DNA of 64,000 nt, taken from assembly GCA_963848825.1 (NCBI GenBank), contig CAWKFA010000015.1, forward strand, positions 1,240,001 through 1,304,000, in the 5' to 3' direction. Origin of the DNA: CAVVSQ01 sp963848825. GTDB lineage: Bacteria > Planctomycetota > Planctomycetia > Gemmatales > Gemmataceae. The stretch's first letter is position 1. Each line of letters opens with the position of its first letter. The notes under the pieces were generated by a model. The model had not been told where the DNA came from, did no database searches, and was given only the letters and a program-made list of their open reading frames with translations. Shown here piece after piece: positions 9,523 through 19,316 of the stretch. The translations under genes and the position numbers were made by a program.

Positions 9523-10817
9523 CTCCTGCAACGCGGGCATCATGGATCGTGTAGAGGAACTCCTCGGGGTCGCCCGCATTCAGGCTTAGCCGGCCGATTA
9601 CCCGCACCGGCCCACGCTGGAAAGAGGCAGTAGTGCCCGCCGGCAGGTCAACATACACGATACCCGTCGTTTCGGGCATTTCACAATACCAACAACCCAC
9701 CGGCGCCTCGATCAGCAGAAAGGACGTCAAGGCGATGTCCTCGCCCAGGGGCTGGATAAAACCGTTGAGGCTGACCTCCTTGTCGGCAAGCTCCTGAAGA
9801 TATTTGGGGAAAGTGGGGCGGAAGCGAGTGTCCAGGGTGGTTTCGGTCAAGAGCTCCCAGGGCACAACATTGATGCCAGTGGCACTGATGGCCGGCAAGG
9901 GCAGGGCACCCGGGTGCGCATTGAGGGGCCGCTTCGAGCGAAACGCGAGCGTGCCGGCGTGTTTCGTGGCGTGGATTTCCTGGGCGGGCAGCTGCCTTCG
10001 CCAGTACGTCGGCGGCTGCGCGTAAGCTGGCGGTGACGGCGGAGCTCGGGATGGCTCATGCCGAACTGCGTGACACAGCCATCCATCATGGCGGCCGCGT
10101 TTTTGACGTCTCCGTGGGCATTGGCCAGCTCGGCGAGCTGCCACAGGAGCTTGCCATCGGCGGGCAGCCAGAGGGCGAGCTGCTGCGTCATGGCTACCGC
10201 TTTGGCGGGCAGCTTTTTTCTTTCCGCGGCTGAGAGCTGGCCGGGTTCATAGTCCCCGCGATCGTTTTGATAATGAATACCGAAGAGATCATCCAGGCCG
10301 TCGGACCCAGTCAGGCGCAGGCGGACCAGCTTGAGATGATATTCCTCGGCCTGTTGGCGCTTGCCCGGCGCCAGGCGAACAGCCTGTTCCAGGCAAAGGG
10401 CTGCCTGTTGCAGGTCTCCTTGCAGTTGCCAGGCAGTTCCCAGGTTGGCTGCTATATAGAAGTTATTCGGCTGGGCGCGCTGCGCGGGCGCAGCAGCGCG
10501 ATCGCCCTGGCGGTATCGCCGAGGCGTACGTAAAGCGCGCCGAGGTCGGCGGTTTCGTCGGGAGTCAGCGTCGTTTTTTTCTCGAGTCGGGCCGCCTCAT
10601 CGAGGCAACGCAGGCGCGCCGGGCTTTCCGGGTTTTGCGGCGTAGCCTTGGCCGCCAAATTACGCAAGGTGCGCTGGTCAAGCAAAAAACCGCGCCACTC
10701 GGCGGGCAAGTCCGCGTAGGTTTCGCCGGAGTAATAGAGCCCGGCGTGCGCGGGCGTGGCCAGAAGTAAAAGGAGGAGCCATGTCCACCATCGGCGCGCT
10801 GAGAAAAAGCCCGTCAT
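9523..10817 (-). CDS. secreted TPR protein with C-terminal DUF3299-like domain, frameshifted
   Basis: Three frames read one protein. From ATG 10817 there is a signal peptide (RWWTWLLLLLLATPAHA) and the start of a TPR (ADLGALYVRLGDTARAIALL). After a shift near 10480 the frame continues QPNNFYIAANLGTAWQLQGD, more TPR-like helices and LLWQLAELANAHGDVKNA down to about 10030. After one or two more shifts at about 9985-10030 a third frame carries NVVPWELLTETTLDTRF, NGFIQPLGED and PVGCWYCEMPETTGIVYVDL, which resembles DUF3299 (small secreted bacterial beta-proteins). The breaks are probably sequence errors. Its cellular role is unknown; the TPR part suggests protein binding. It is read toward the acyl-CoA dehydrogenase gene, which is on the same strand downstream. 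Confidence 0.6.
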
Positions 10818-10953
10818 GAATGTCGCCCGGAAAGAAACGTTGGTGCCGGGCTTATTTTAACAGAGTGGCGCGGGGCCGCAAAGTGTTGGCGTCAAGTGGC
10901 ACTCCGCTCCCGCCAGATCACTACTGGCAAGAGCGGAGCGCCAGGCGCCTGGT

Positions 10954-13900
10954 TTATACTGTCGCTGGTTCGGTCTGGCTGCCGGGGCGACGCTCGAGCG
11001 TTCTGGCCGTGGAGCGGTTGCCTTCGCCGAGCATGAGCAACAGCGGGCTGGCGATGTAGATCGAGCTATAGGTGCCGACGATCACGCCCACGACCATGAC
11101 GAAGGCGAAGAGATGGACGCCCGGCCCACCCCAGACGTAGAGCACAAAGACCACGAGCCAGGTGGTCAACGAGGCCAGCACGGTACGACTTAAAGTCTGG
11201 TTGACCGAGTCGTTAATCATCTGCGGCGTCAGGTCCGGGTTCTTGCCGCGCACCTCGCGTATACGGTCGAAGACCACGATCGTGTCATTCACCGAGTAGC
11301 CCACCAGCGTCAAGAGGGCCGCTACCGCGGGAAGGTCGATCTTGAAGTCCTCAAAGCCAAGCAGGTCGCCGATAAAAGTGCCGTGCAAGAAATGGCAAGC
11401 GGCGATGGCGCCCATCGTAAAGAACAGGTCATGAACCAGGCAGATAACAGCCGCCAGCCCGAAGGTCCAGTTCCCAAAGCGGAACCACAGGTAAACGAGG
11501 ATGACCCCCCAACTGGCCACGATGGCCGCCAGGGCGCGGAAGCGTGTTTCGGTGGCAAGCTGGCTGTCGAAGTTTTCCAGCCGGTCCGGCACGGGACGAT
11601 CCACGAAGGCGGTTTCTGTCCGCCGTAAAGCTTCTTGAACTTTGGCGGCATTGACCTTGTCCCGGTTGAAGTCAAATTTGAGGCGCAACATTTCGAAACG
11701 GCCATCAAGGTCGCTCTTGCCTTCCGTGTACATTTCGTAGGCCGGGAGTTTCGTTTTTTCCGCGGTGCCGAAGGCCTTTTGAATTTCACGACTAAAGAGA
11801 GATTTGACGAAGCTCGGGGACGCGGTGGCCGGCTTGGTATGTTCCTTGTCGTCGAAGAAGCTGAGGCGGAGCTCGCGGTTTTTGGCCGGATCGAAGTTCT
11901 GATCGTAGGCCATGTAAACCTTCTTCATGAGCGGTTGCCCCGTCTTGGGGTCGCGCAGCAAGCGGTCGAGGCTTGCTTGCACCAGCTCCGGCTCTTTCTC
12001 GGAAGTTCGCACCGTGAAGTTCGGGGAACGGGACTGGTCGTGGGCCGCGTCGGCGGTCTTGAAGTCCTGGGTCAAGAAGATCTGCTCGACCGAGGGATCA
12101 GGCAACTCGGCGGCGCGTACCTGGATGAGGGCCTCGCGTTCCTTGGCGACGCTCTTGAGCCTGTCGTTATAGCGGGCCTTTTCCTCCGGAGTGTCCTTGA
12201 CCAGGATCGGGTCGGCGACCGGCGGATTCGACAGGTTGATGGTGCGCGGCGTGTCGGTGGTGCCGTCGGGGTTTTTGTAGGTGAGCGTGTATTGGTAACC
12301 GTGCGAACCTTCCTCTTCCTTGACCTGCACGTTGCCAAGCATTTTGCGCTGGTTCTCCTGATCGACGAGGGTGCGCAATTCTTGAATGGTCAGTCCCTTG
12401 GTGAGCTTGCCGCCGTAAGCGGTGCCGCCGACGAAGTCGATGTTGAGATCGTTGGGCAGGCGTCCGATGAAGAGCGTCACGCCCAGGATGGCCAGCACGA
12501 GCGTGGCGACGAACATGATATTGCGGATGCCCATGAAATCGATGTTCGGCTTGGCGAACAGCCGCAGCATGCTGAGTTTGTGCAGCCAACCCTTGCTGAG
12601 CCAAAAATCGAAAAAGAGCCGCGTCATGAACAGCGACGTAAACAGGCTGATGATCAGGCCGACCGTCAGCGAGATGCCGAAGCCCTTGAGCTGGTCGTTG
12701 CCCACCACGTAGAGGACGATGGCGGTGAAGATGCTCGAAAGGTGGGTATCGATAATGGTGGGCAAGGCACGCTCATAGCCATTGCGTATGGCCATGGCCA
12801 GGCTGGCGCCGCGCTCCCTTTCCTCGCGCAAACGTTCGTAGATGAGCACGTTGGCGTCGACCGCCATGCCCAGCATGAGGACCAGGCCCGCGAGACCGGG
12901 CAGGGTGAACGTGGCCTGCACGGAAACCATGAAGCCTACCGTCAGCACGAGGTTGGCGAGCAGGGCGATGCTGGCGACGAGGCCGGCAAAGCGATAATAG
13001 ATGATCATGAAGATGAGGACCGCGAGAAAAGCGAAGAGGATGGCCCTCACGCCGGCCTCGATCGTGTCCTGGCCCAGGGTCGGCGCCCATGGTGCTTTCG
13101 CTGACCGGTTGCTGCTTTAAAGTGGCGGGCAAACGCCCCGCACGCAGAATGTTCACCAGGTTGTTGACTTCTTTTTGCGTGAAATTGCCTGAAATCTGGC
13201 CCTGGGTGCTGATTTCTGAATTGATCGTCGGCGCCGACATGATCAGGCCGTCCAGGATGATGGCCAGGTGCCGATAAGTTTGCGAATCAGGAGTACCGCC
13301 GCCGTCGGGAACGTTCTTGCGGGTGATGTTGCGGAACAGGTCGCCGCCCGCCGGCACGAACTCGAAATGGACTGCGGGCCGCAAGTCCGCACCTTGACCC
13401 GTGCTGGCGTTCTTGAGGTAGCTGCCGTCGATCTTGGGCACACGCGTCTTGAGCTCCGGATCGTCGGGATTGAATTCCGGGTCGCGCGTCAGCACGAAGT
13501 ACTCGTAGTCCTTGGCGCGCCGTTCTTCATCCGGCAGGTTGCGGTCCAGGCATTTGCGGGCAAAGAACAGGGCGCCGCTCCAGCGGGGGCGATTCGTCTG
13601 GTCGGTCAGCCGGAAGGCCTTGTCCATCTTCACCTGGTTGAAGGTGTAGCTGCGGGACGGGTCGGTGCGGGCATCGTTGTCCAGGTTCAGGGAAAAACGT
13701 TCCTGCGGCCCGAGCTCGACCCAGCTATAGGTCACGACGCTCTTCTGGTCGCGCGGCAGTTTCAACTCAAACTGCAGCGGCGCCGTTTGATCGTCCGGCT
13801 TGGTCGGGCCCATCGGCGGCAGGCCGGCCTTGGCGCGGTCGTCCAGGTCCTTGGCACTATCGATGGCTTCGATGGCGGCAGTTTCCCCCTTGATGTCGTC

Positions 13901-15013
13901 TTTATTGTTCGCCAGGATGCGGAACTCCAGGCTGCCGACCTTGGCCACCAGGTCCTTGATGCGCTGGACTTCCTCGACGGTCAGGTCCTTGCCGCGACCG
14001 GTCTTTTCCGTCAAGTCGCGGATGTCTTTTTGAATCCGCGTAAACGAGGGGCCGTAGTTTGCCTTGATGAAGTCCTCGAGCGCCTTGACGTCGATGTTTT
14101 GCGAGCCGCCCTTCAGCAGCCCTGGCCCCGTCAAGGGTTCGATGACGGCCAGGCCGGCCTGGCCGATGGTGCTGCCACGGGCTTCGACGAAGGTAATGAG
14201 CTGTTCGATGTTATCGGCGGGAATACGGCCCATTTCCGCCTTGAAGGGGGCCAAAAAGGGCCAGTTGGCGCGTGCCTTCTCGAGCATTTCGTCCCAGGCT
14301 TGCTTTTTGACCCATTGCTCGATCGTCTTGTCGGAGGGTTGCACGTCGGCGGCAATCAAGGCCTTGAAGATCGCCTCTTCGAAGGGCTTGAGCATGTTCT
14401 CTTTTTTCTGCCGCTTTTCCTCGATGAGCTGTTCGAGGGCCTTGCGTTCCTTGTCATTGTCAATTTCGGCCCAGTAATCCGTGGCGTTCTTGATCAGCTT
14501 GCGGGCGGCTTCCGGCGTGCCGACCAGCGTTTGCTCCCAGATCGATTCGGACAACTCCCGCTGGATGCTGTCCGCCAGCTCCAATGCCTTGCCACGACCG
14601 ATCGCCAGGTTCTTGACCTTCCATTTCACTTCCATTTCCTTGAGCACGTCGTTCCAGGCCTTTTCGGCCTTCTCGGTCCGGTAGGTGCCGCCGGTGGGAA
14701 GGATGATTTCGACGCGGCCTTCGCCGCCCGCGGGGCGAATCACGATGTTGTAAAGATCGTTAGGATCGATGCGGCGCTTGAGCGACTCGGCCAGCACGTT
14801 GATGTCGCGCACGGGGTCGAACTTGTTGTCCGTGTCCTGATTTTTGCGCAGATCGATTTCGTAGACGAGGATGGTGCCCCCCACGAGATCGACGCCGAAC
14901 TTGAAGCCGCCCGGCGAGCCATCCTGAAACTTGAGGATGGCGTCGATGGAAGCCCACGCGGCCAAACCGCAGAGGACCAGGCAAATGACGAATTTCCAGA
15001 AGAAGGATTTCAT
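10954..15013 (-). CDS. secDF: protein translocase subunits SecD-SecF fused (SecDF), with one frameshift
   Basis: SecDF uses the proton gradient to help pull exported proteins through SecYEG. The first frame (15013 to about 13085) opens with an N-terminal membrane segment and reads SecD including GGTILVYEI, a large periplasmic region and LAIILDGLIMSAP. The frame then shifts by one base within 13081-13087 (an extra base in GGGCGCCGACCCTGGG) into the second frame: TLGQDTIEAGVRAILFAFL, membrane segments, MAVDANVLIYERLREE (SecD signature), then SecF with NIDFVGGTAYGG and GYSVNDTIVVFDRIRE. The total is about 1350 residues, some 400 more than E. coli SecD plus SecF, because of a charged helical insert near residues 110-270 and a long spacer in SecF. 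SecDF matters for growth, so the frameshift is probably a sequence error. yajC overlaps the start by ATGA. Confidence 0.92.
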
Positions 15014-15369
15014 GGCTTTTGGGGTTCTTTCTCGGGTTCGATTATAATGCGGGCGATGCTGCTGCGCAGAACGAGCAGTTTGGTTTCATCGCTCTTGATG
15101 GTGACTTCGTCGGTCCCCTCCCGCAGGTTGAGGACCACGCCGATGATGCCGCCGCTGGTGATGACCTTGTCGTTCTTTTTGAGAGCGCCCAGCAGCGATT
15201 GCCGCTGGCGCTTTTCCTTGCGGTTGGGCAGAAAGATGAGGAAGTAGAAAAGGGCCACCATGGCCAGGATCATCGGCAGCGGTGACCAGGGCGGCGGACC
15301 GCCGGGAGCCCCATCTTTTTCGGCGGCGACTTCGGCTGCCTGAGCGAAAAGAAAAGAGGCATATAACAT
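15010..15369 (-). CDS. yajC: preprotein translocase subunit YajC
   Basis: 119 residues. A single membrane segment with PMILAMVALFYFLIFLPNRKEK is the YajC hallmark, followed by the conserved soluble part LLGALKKNDKVITSGGIIGVV and VTIKSDE. YajC associates with SecDF at the inner membrane. The N-terminus is extended by a signal-like hydrophobic stretch (MLYASFLFAQAAEVAAE), giving a second hydrophobic segment. The stop overlaps the secDF start by ATGA, so the two are translationally coupled. The order tgt-yajC-secD-secF matches many bacteria. Confidence 0.93.
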   Translation of the reverse strand: MLYASFLFAQAAEVAAEKDGAPGGPPPWSPLPMILAMVALFYFLIFLPNRKEKRQRQSLLGALKKNDKVITSGGIIGVVLNLREGTDEVTIKSDETKLLVLRSSIARIIIEPEKEPQKP

Positions 15370-15430
15370 TCGAAGGAGCTTCCTGCCCGGCTCGGGTCGT
15401 CAAATAATCTAGAGTACCAAAACGCCTATC

Positions 15431-16582
15431 TTAAAGTCTTACGCCCCAGCGGGCAAGGCTGACTGAACAAAACTCGCCAAAGCAATTTTTGTCAATGGCC
15501 TGCCGGATGTCGGCCAGCAGCCGATTGTAGTAGGCCAAATTGTGCAACGACAGCAGGGTCGGCCCCAGCATCTCGTCCGCCAAAAACAGGTGATGCAAGT
15601 AGGCACGGCTATAATGCCGGCACGTCGGACAGTGGCAATCGGACTCCAGGGGGGCCGGATCTCGCTTGTGACAGGCATTCCGGAGGCGCAGTGGGCCCTG
15701 GCTGGTGAAGGCCATGGCGTTGCGCCCATTGCGCGTCGGCAAGACGCAGTCGAACATGTCCACGCCGGCGGCCACGGCGTGCAAGATATCCTCGGGCCGG
15801 CCCACCCCCATGAGGTAACGCGGCTTGCCCGCCGGCAGCAAAGCCGCTGTCGGTGCCAGCGCCTTCACCATCTGCGGCGCCGTTTCGCCCACGCTGAAGC
15901 CTCCCAGCGCATAGCCGGGAAAATCGAGCGCCACCAGCGCCGCGGCACACGTCGCGCGCAGCTCCAGATCGATGCCCCCTTGCACGATGGCGAACAGGGC
16001 CTGATCGGCGCGGCGCTGGGCCTGGCGGCAGCGCTCGGCCCAGAGGATGGTACGCTTCACCGCGATTTGGTGATAAGCGGGATCGCTGTCGAAGGCGGGA
16101 CATTCATCCAGGCACATGGCGATGTCGGAACCAAGGTTTTCCTGAATGCGGACGGCCTTTTCCGGGCTGAGCTCCAGCAAAGTGCCATCGAGATGGGAGC
16201 GAAATGTCGCGGCCTCGTCGGTTATCTTGAACGCCAGCTTGGCCGTGACGGCCTCCGGCGCCGTGCCGATGGCGCGGTCCTTGCCCAGACTATAAATCTG
16301 GAAGCCGCCGCTGTCGGTGAGAATGGGCCGTTGCCAGTTCATGAAGGTGTGCAGGCCGCCGAGTTCGGCGATAAGCTCGTCCCCGGGCCGCAACGCGAGA
16401 TGATAGGTGTTGCCGAGCACGACCTGCACGCCGACGGAGTTCAGCTGTTCGGGTGTCAAACCCTTGACCGACGCCTGCGTACCCACGGCCATGAAAACGG
16501 GTGTTTCCACGGTGCCATGGGCGGTGTGCAGCCGCCCGCGCCGGGCTGCCCCATCGGTGTGCAAGAGATCGAAGCGAAACAT
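15431..16582 (-). CDS. tgt: queuine tRNA-ribosyltransferase (tRNA-guanine transglycosylase)
   Basis: 383 residues, the usual length. It exchanges guanine for a queuine precursor at the wobble position of GUN anticodons (Tyr, His, Asn, Asp tRNAs). Visible motifs: ILTDSGGFQ with catalytic Asp 90, the glycine-rich GGFSVGE loop, FDCVLPTRNGRN with the nucleophilic Asp, and the zinc site DCHCPTCRHYSRAYLHH plus a later His. It is the first gene of the tgt-yajC-secDF group on this strand, 61 bp from yajC. Confidence 0.96.
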   Translation of the reverse strand: MFRFDLLHTDGAARRGRLHTAHGTVETPVFMAVGTQASVKGLTPEQLNSVGVQVVLGNTYHLALRPGDELIAELGGLHTFMNWQRPILTDSGGFQIYSLGKDRAIGTAPEAVTAKLAFKITDEAATFRSHLDGTLLELSPEKAVRIQENLGSDIAMCLDECPAFDSDPAYHQIAVKRTILWAERCRQAQRRADQALFAIVQGGIDLELRATCAAALVALDFPGYALGGFSVGETAPQMVKALAPTAALLPAGKPRYLMGVGRPEDILHAVAAGVDMFDCVLPTRNGRNAMAFTSQGPLRLRNACHKRDPAPLESDCHCPTCRHYSRAYLHHLFLADEMLGPTLLSLHNLAYYNRLLADIRQAIDKNCFGEFCSVSLARWGVRL

Positions 16583-16666
16583 GAGCTTATGATATGTTCG
16601 CCCGGTGGCGCTGTGGCTTTATTTCGGCGCTGTGCCCAGGGTTACGCTGGCCGCACAAGCAAAACG

Positions 16667-16702
16667 AAGAGGGGACAGGACCCAGGGCTCCTGTCCCCTC
16701 TT
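16667..16702. terminator. terminator-like inverted repeat downstream of the HEAT-repeat gene
   Basis: AAGAGGGGACAGGA (16667-16680) and TCCTGTCCCCTCTT (16689-16702) are a perfect 14-bp inverted repeat with an 8-base loop. It lies 17 bp past the stop of the minus-strand gene at 16719. Confidence 0.65.
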
Positions 16703-16718
16703 ATCTTGGTGGCGCGGT

Positions 16719-17327
16719 TTAGTTGCGCTGCATATTGCCGCGAATGTTTTCAACGGCGAATTGAGCGCTATGGCGGACTTCACGATCATTGTCGGCCTGG
16801 GCGGCCTGGATCAGCACCGTGAGCGAGCGTGGCGACGCGATCAGCCCCAGCGCCCGGGCCGCACTCTCGCGCACCGCGGCGCTTTTGTCTCCCGCCAGCG
16901 TGGCAGCCAGCGCATCGAGGGCCCGTTCATTTCTCATTTTGCCCAGTTCCATGACCGACTCGCGGCGAATGTTTTCGTCCGGGTTGACGAGCCGTGAGAC
17001 GTGATAGTCAAAGGTTGTTGCCGCGCTCGGGTTGAGGGGCGTCGGTTCGGCCGCCGTGAACGTGGGTGAAGCGTAGGAAGCCGACGGCGTGGTGCCCACG
17101 ACTGTGCCGCCCGACACGACCACAGGGGGCGCCTGCACCACGATGGGCCCAGGTACGGTGTAGGGGTAGGGATACGGGTAGCCGTAATAATAAGGATAGC
17201 CGTAGGGGCGGTAGTAATAGGGCACCCCCAGGCCGATGCCAATGCCGATGCGCACCGGCGGGCCCGCCTGCGCGGCCTGTGCCAGGGTCAAAACCAGGGT
17301 AAGGGCCAACAGCTGAAACTTCTTCAT
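16719..17327 (-). CDS. secreted HEAT-repeat protein
   Basis: 202 residues. AAAGGAGA ribosome site just before the ATG and a clean signal peptide (MKKFQLLALTLVLTLAQAAQAG). Residues 25-60 are Tyr/Pro/Gly-rich (PYYYRPYGYPYYYGYPY), then a low-complexity Thr/Ala/Pro linker. Residues 105-200 are HEAT-like helical pairs (RRESVMELGKMRNERALDAL, AAVRESAARALGLIASPRSL, REVRHSAQFAVENIRG). HEAT repeats bind other proteins; no catalytic residues are visible. Tyr/Pro-rich N-terminal regions of this kind are common in secreted planctomycete proteins. Role unknown, probably in the periplasm or envelope. Confidence 0.75.
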   Translation of the reverse strand: MKKFQLLALTLVLTLAQAAQAGPPVRIGIGIGLGVPYYYRPYGYPYYYGYPYPYPYTVPGPIVVQAPPVVVSGGTVVGTTPSASYASPTFTAAEPTPLNPSAATTFDYHVSRLVNPDENIRRESVMELGKMRNERALDALAATLAGDKSAAVRESAARALGLIASPRSLTVLIQAAQADNDREVRHSAQFAVENIRGNMQRN

Positions 17328-17471
17328 TATGTCTTCTCCTTTGCTTGATTTTTTTTCGGCAAGAGACGGGGTGCAGAAATATGCTCATTGATTACAAATG
17401 GTCAAGGCCAAGCCAAGCTTTCGCAAGGTGCGCGTCATGAGCGGACGGGGCAAACCCCTAAACTGGTCGTG

Positions 17472-17518
17472 GCGTGGGCTTGAGCCCACGCCTGGCTTGC
17501 GCGTGGGCTGAAGCCCAC
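17472..17518. repeat. double-hairpin repeat (GCGTGGGCTTGAGCCCACGC type)
   Basis: GCGTGGGCT-TG-AGCCCACGC (17472-17491) is a perfect hairpin, followed by GTGGGCT-GA-AGCCCAC (17503-17518). A related, slightly decayed pair lies at about 17953-17999 and another single hairpin at 48020-48039, all in intergenic DNA. Confidence 0.75.
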
Positions 17519-17952
17519 TCTACGCAAGATCTTGACTCCTGTTCACTGGCAAACGGGCAAGCGCGGCGGATAATCGTCGAAGCGACGCAGCTTCGGGCTT
17601 TCGCGGAACTTGGCGAGGCCAGGCAGACTGCGTTGTCCTCGTGTGATCCAGGAAAGGTGGTGACGATGGCTTGATGCGGTGTCAGCGGGAGTCGCGGCCT
17701 GGCTTTGGGGTGCCTTTGGCGGCCTGGCCATTCTTTCCAGAAGACTCCTCGGAGATTTACACGAATCTCCTCCACCGGTCCCATGGCCATGGAAGGTGAT
17801 CGTTCCAGAAGCTTGGAACAAGGGAGATCACTCGGAGAATAGAGGTCACGGAACCGGCCCCTGGGGTTGGGAAGCCCCAGGTACCAGTCGTGACGCCGCG
17901 GGAAACAGCCCCTGTGACCCGTGGCGGCACGACTGTTTATTGGTCTTTGTGG

Positions 17953-17999
17953 GGTGGCCTTGAGCCCACGCCTGGTTGCGCGTGGGCTGAAGCCCACTC
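17953..17999. repeat. second copy of the double-hairpin repeat
   Basis: GGTGGCCTTGAGCCCACGCC then GCGTGGGCTGAAGCCCACTC repeats the pair at 17472-17518 about 480 bp further on. The first arm has two changes, so that hairpin is weakened while the second is intact. The sequence following both copies (ACGCAAGAT) is also shared. Confidence 0.7.
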
Positions 18000-18137
18000 C
18001 ACGCAAGATATCGAGAAACAACGTGCGGGTCGTGCTGACAACGTCGCGCTGCGATCCTCCTCGGTCCACCAGGCCGGGGGGATCTTGACTCCTTTTGGGG
18101 CGAAGTCTGGCGCAAAAACGATAAAGCGCCGAGCAAC

Positions 18138-18166
18138 TTGACCCCCCTATCCCCGGGGTTTATGAT
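18138..18166 (+). promoter_or_regulatory. near-consensus sigma-70-type promoter
   Basis: TTGACC (18138-18143), a 17-base spacer and TATGAT (18161-18166) fit the housekeeping promoter pattern with one mismatch in each box. It lies 42 bp before the chosen start codon of the downstream gene, leaving a short leader with a GGAG ribosome site. Confidence 0.6.
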
Positions 18167-18207
18167 CCATGAGGGTTGGTGCGATTTTTATCCACCGGAG
18201 GTTCGCT

Positions 18208-19308
18208 ATGCTCAGTGCGTGTCGGGTGCAAATCTCGATCTGTCTTGCCTTGCTCGTCAGTTGCTGCGTCGCCTTGTCCCTGGTCGATGCTCAGGCGGAA
18301 AAACCCAGCAATGGTGAAAAAGTCCGCTTCACCACAGTTGACGGCGTCGATATCCAGGGCATGTTCTACCCAGGGAAAAAAACTGCCGCGACCGTCATGA
18401 TGTTGCATGCTCTCGAAGAAGATAGCCGCAAGAAGAACTGGATTTCGCTGGCGGAGTCACTCAACGAAGCGGGCTATGGCGTCTTGACCTTCGATTTCCG
18501 TGGCCATGGGCAAAGTTCCGACTTCGAGGGGACAGTCTTCTGGAAACAACCGCGCAACCTGGCCTCGATCAAGGGCGCCCCGCGTAAGGAAAAGTTAGAG
18601 TTCAAGGACATGAGCACAGCTTATTACCCTGTGTTCGTGAACGACATCGCCGCGGCCAAGGCCTTTCTGGATAATCGCAACGACGCCGGCGGCGGTTGCA
18701 ATACTTCGAGCTTGATCGTCCTGGGCGCGGAAACGGGTGCGACCCTGGGAGCGCTCTGGCTCAACGCGGAATGGCATCGCTACCAGTTCACGCCGCAGAC
18801 CTTCATGACGCCCGCCAAGATTTCCAATATTCCCGAGGGCAAAAATGTTATCGGGGCGATCTGGCTCAGTGCTTCCTCAAAATTGGGTAGCCGGGTAGTA
18901 AGTCTGCCCAGGCTGCTCGATACCTCTGGACGTGTCAACGCCACGCCGATGGTCTTCATGTATGGCGAGAACGACGCGGCGAGCAAGACGACTGCCCTGG
19001 CCTGTGCCAAGACGATCAAGGGCGCCAAGAAAGGGGATAAGAAATATCCCCTGACCGACGCGGTGCCCGTTCAGGCCGACAAGCTCAAGGGCTCGGGCCT
19101 GTTGCAAAAGACCTTGCCCACCGAAAAGAACATCGTGGAATACGTCGGCACCGTGTTTGAAGCCAAGGGCAAGGAGTGGGAGGAACACGACTTCCGCAAA
19201 AACGAATATGTCTGGCTGCAGCCGGGCACCAAAACACCTATCCCCGCCAAGCTGCCCACGGAAAAGACGTTGCTCTTTGACACCTATGAAAGGTTCTTGC
19301 CGCAGTAA
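18208..19308 (+). CDS. secreted alpha/beta-hydrolase-like protein lacking the serine nucleophile
   Basis: ATG 18208 is preceded by GGAGG and begins a signal peptide (MLSACRVQISICLALLVSC...VDAQA), so it is preferred to the longer frame from 18169; 366 aa. The fold is recognisable from TVDGVDIQGMFYPGKK, MMLHALEEDSRKKNW (oxyanion region) and VLTFDFRGHGQS, all usual for serine hydrolases. The nucleophile elbow, normally GxSxG, reads GAETG in VLGAETGATLGALW, so the catalytic Ser is replaced by Glu. A YGENDAAS segment at the usual Asp position remains. Known of the fold: such members are often non-enzymatic. Probably an exported, inactive or altered hydrolase; role unknown. A near-consensus promoter lies just upstream. 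Confidence 0.75.
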   Translation: MLSACRVQISICLALLVSCCVALSLVDAQAEKPSNGEKVRFTTVDGVDIQGMFYPGKKTAATVMMLHALEEDSRKKNWISLAESLNEAGYGVLTFDFRGHGQSSDFEGTVFWKQPRNLASIKGAPRKEKLEFKDMSTAYYPVFVNDIAAAKAFLDNRNDAGGGCNTSSLIVLGAETGATLGALWLNAEWHRYQFTPQTFMTPAKISNIPEGKNVIGAIWLSASSKLGSRVVSLPRLLDTSGRVNATPMVFMYGENDAASKTTALACAKTIKGAKKGDKKYPLTDAVPVQADKLKGSGLLQKTLPTEKNIVEYVGTVFEAKGKEWEEHDFRKNEYVWLQPGTKTPIPAKLPTEKTLLFDTYERFLPQ

Positions 19309-19316
19309 CAGCTAGT

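Larger units (their letters stand above)
17328..18137. other. long intergenic region with GTGGGCTTGAGCCCAC hairpin repeats
   Basis: About 800 bp lies between divergent genes. Open frames here (including one of about 200 codons on the minus strand) are Arg/Pro/Ser-rich, lack ribosome sites and run through the hairpin repeats, so I do not call them genes. Two copies of a hairpin-pair repeat lie at 17472-17518 and about 17950-18000. Confidence 0.6.

Noticed and set aside
13268..15247. 659-codon + strand open frame
   Set aside because: It is antisense to secD, whose motifs are unmistakable. The frame is a GC-rich shadow.
17458..18069. 203-codon minus strand open frame in the intergenic region
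   Set aside because: It runs through two hairpin repeats, has no ribosome site and low-complexity Arg/Pro/Ser content.
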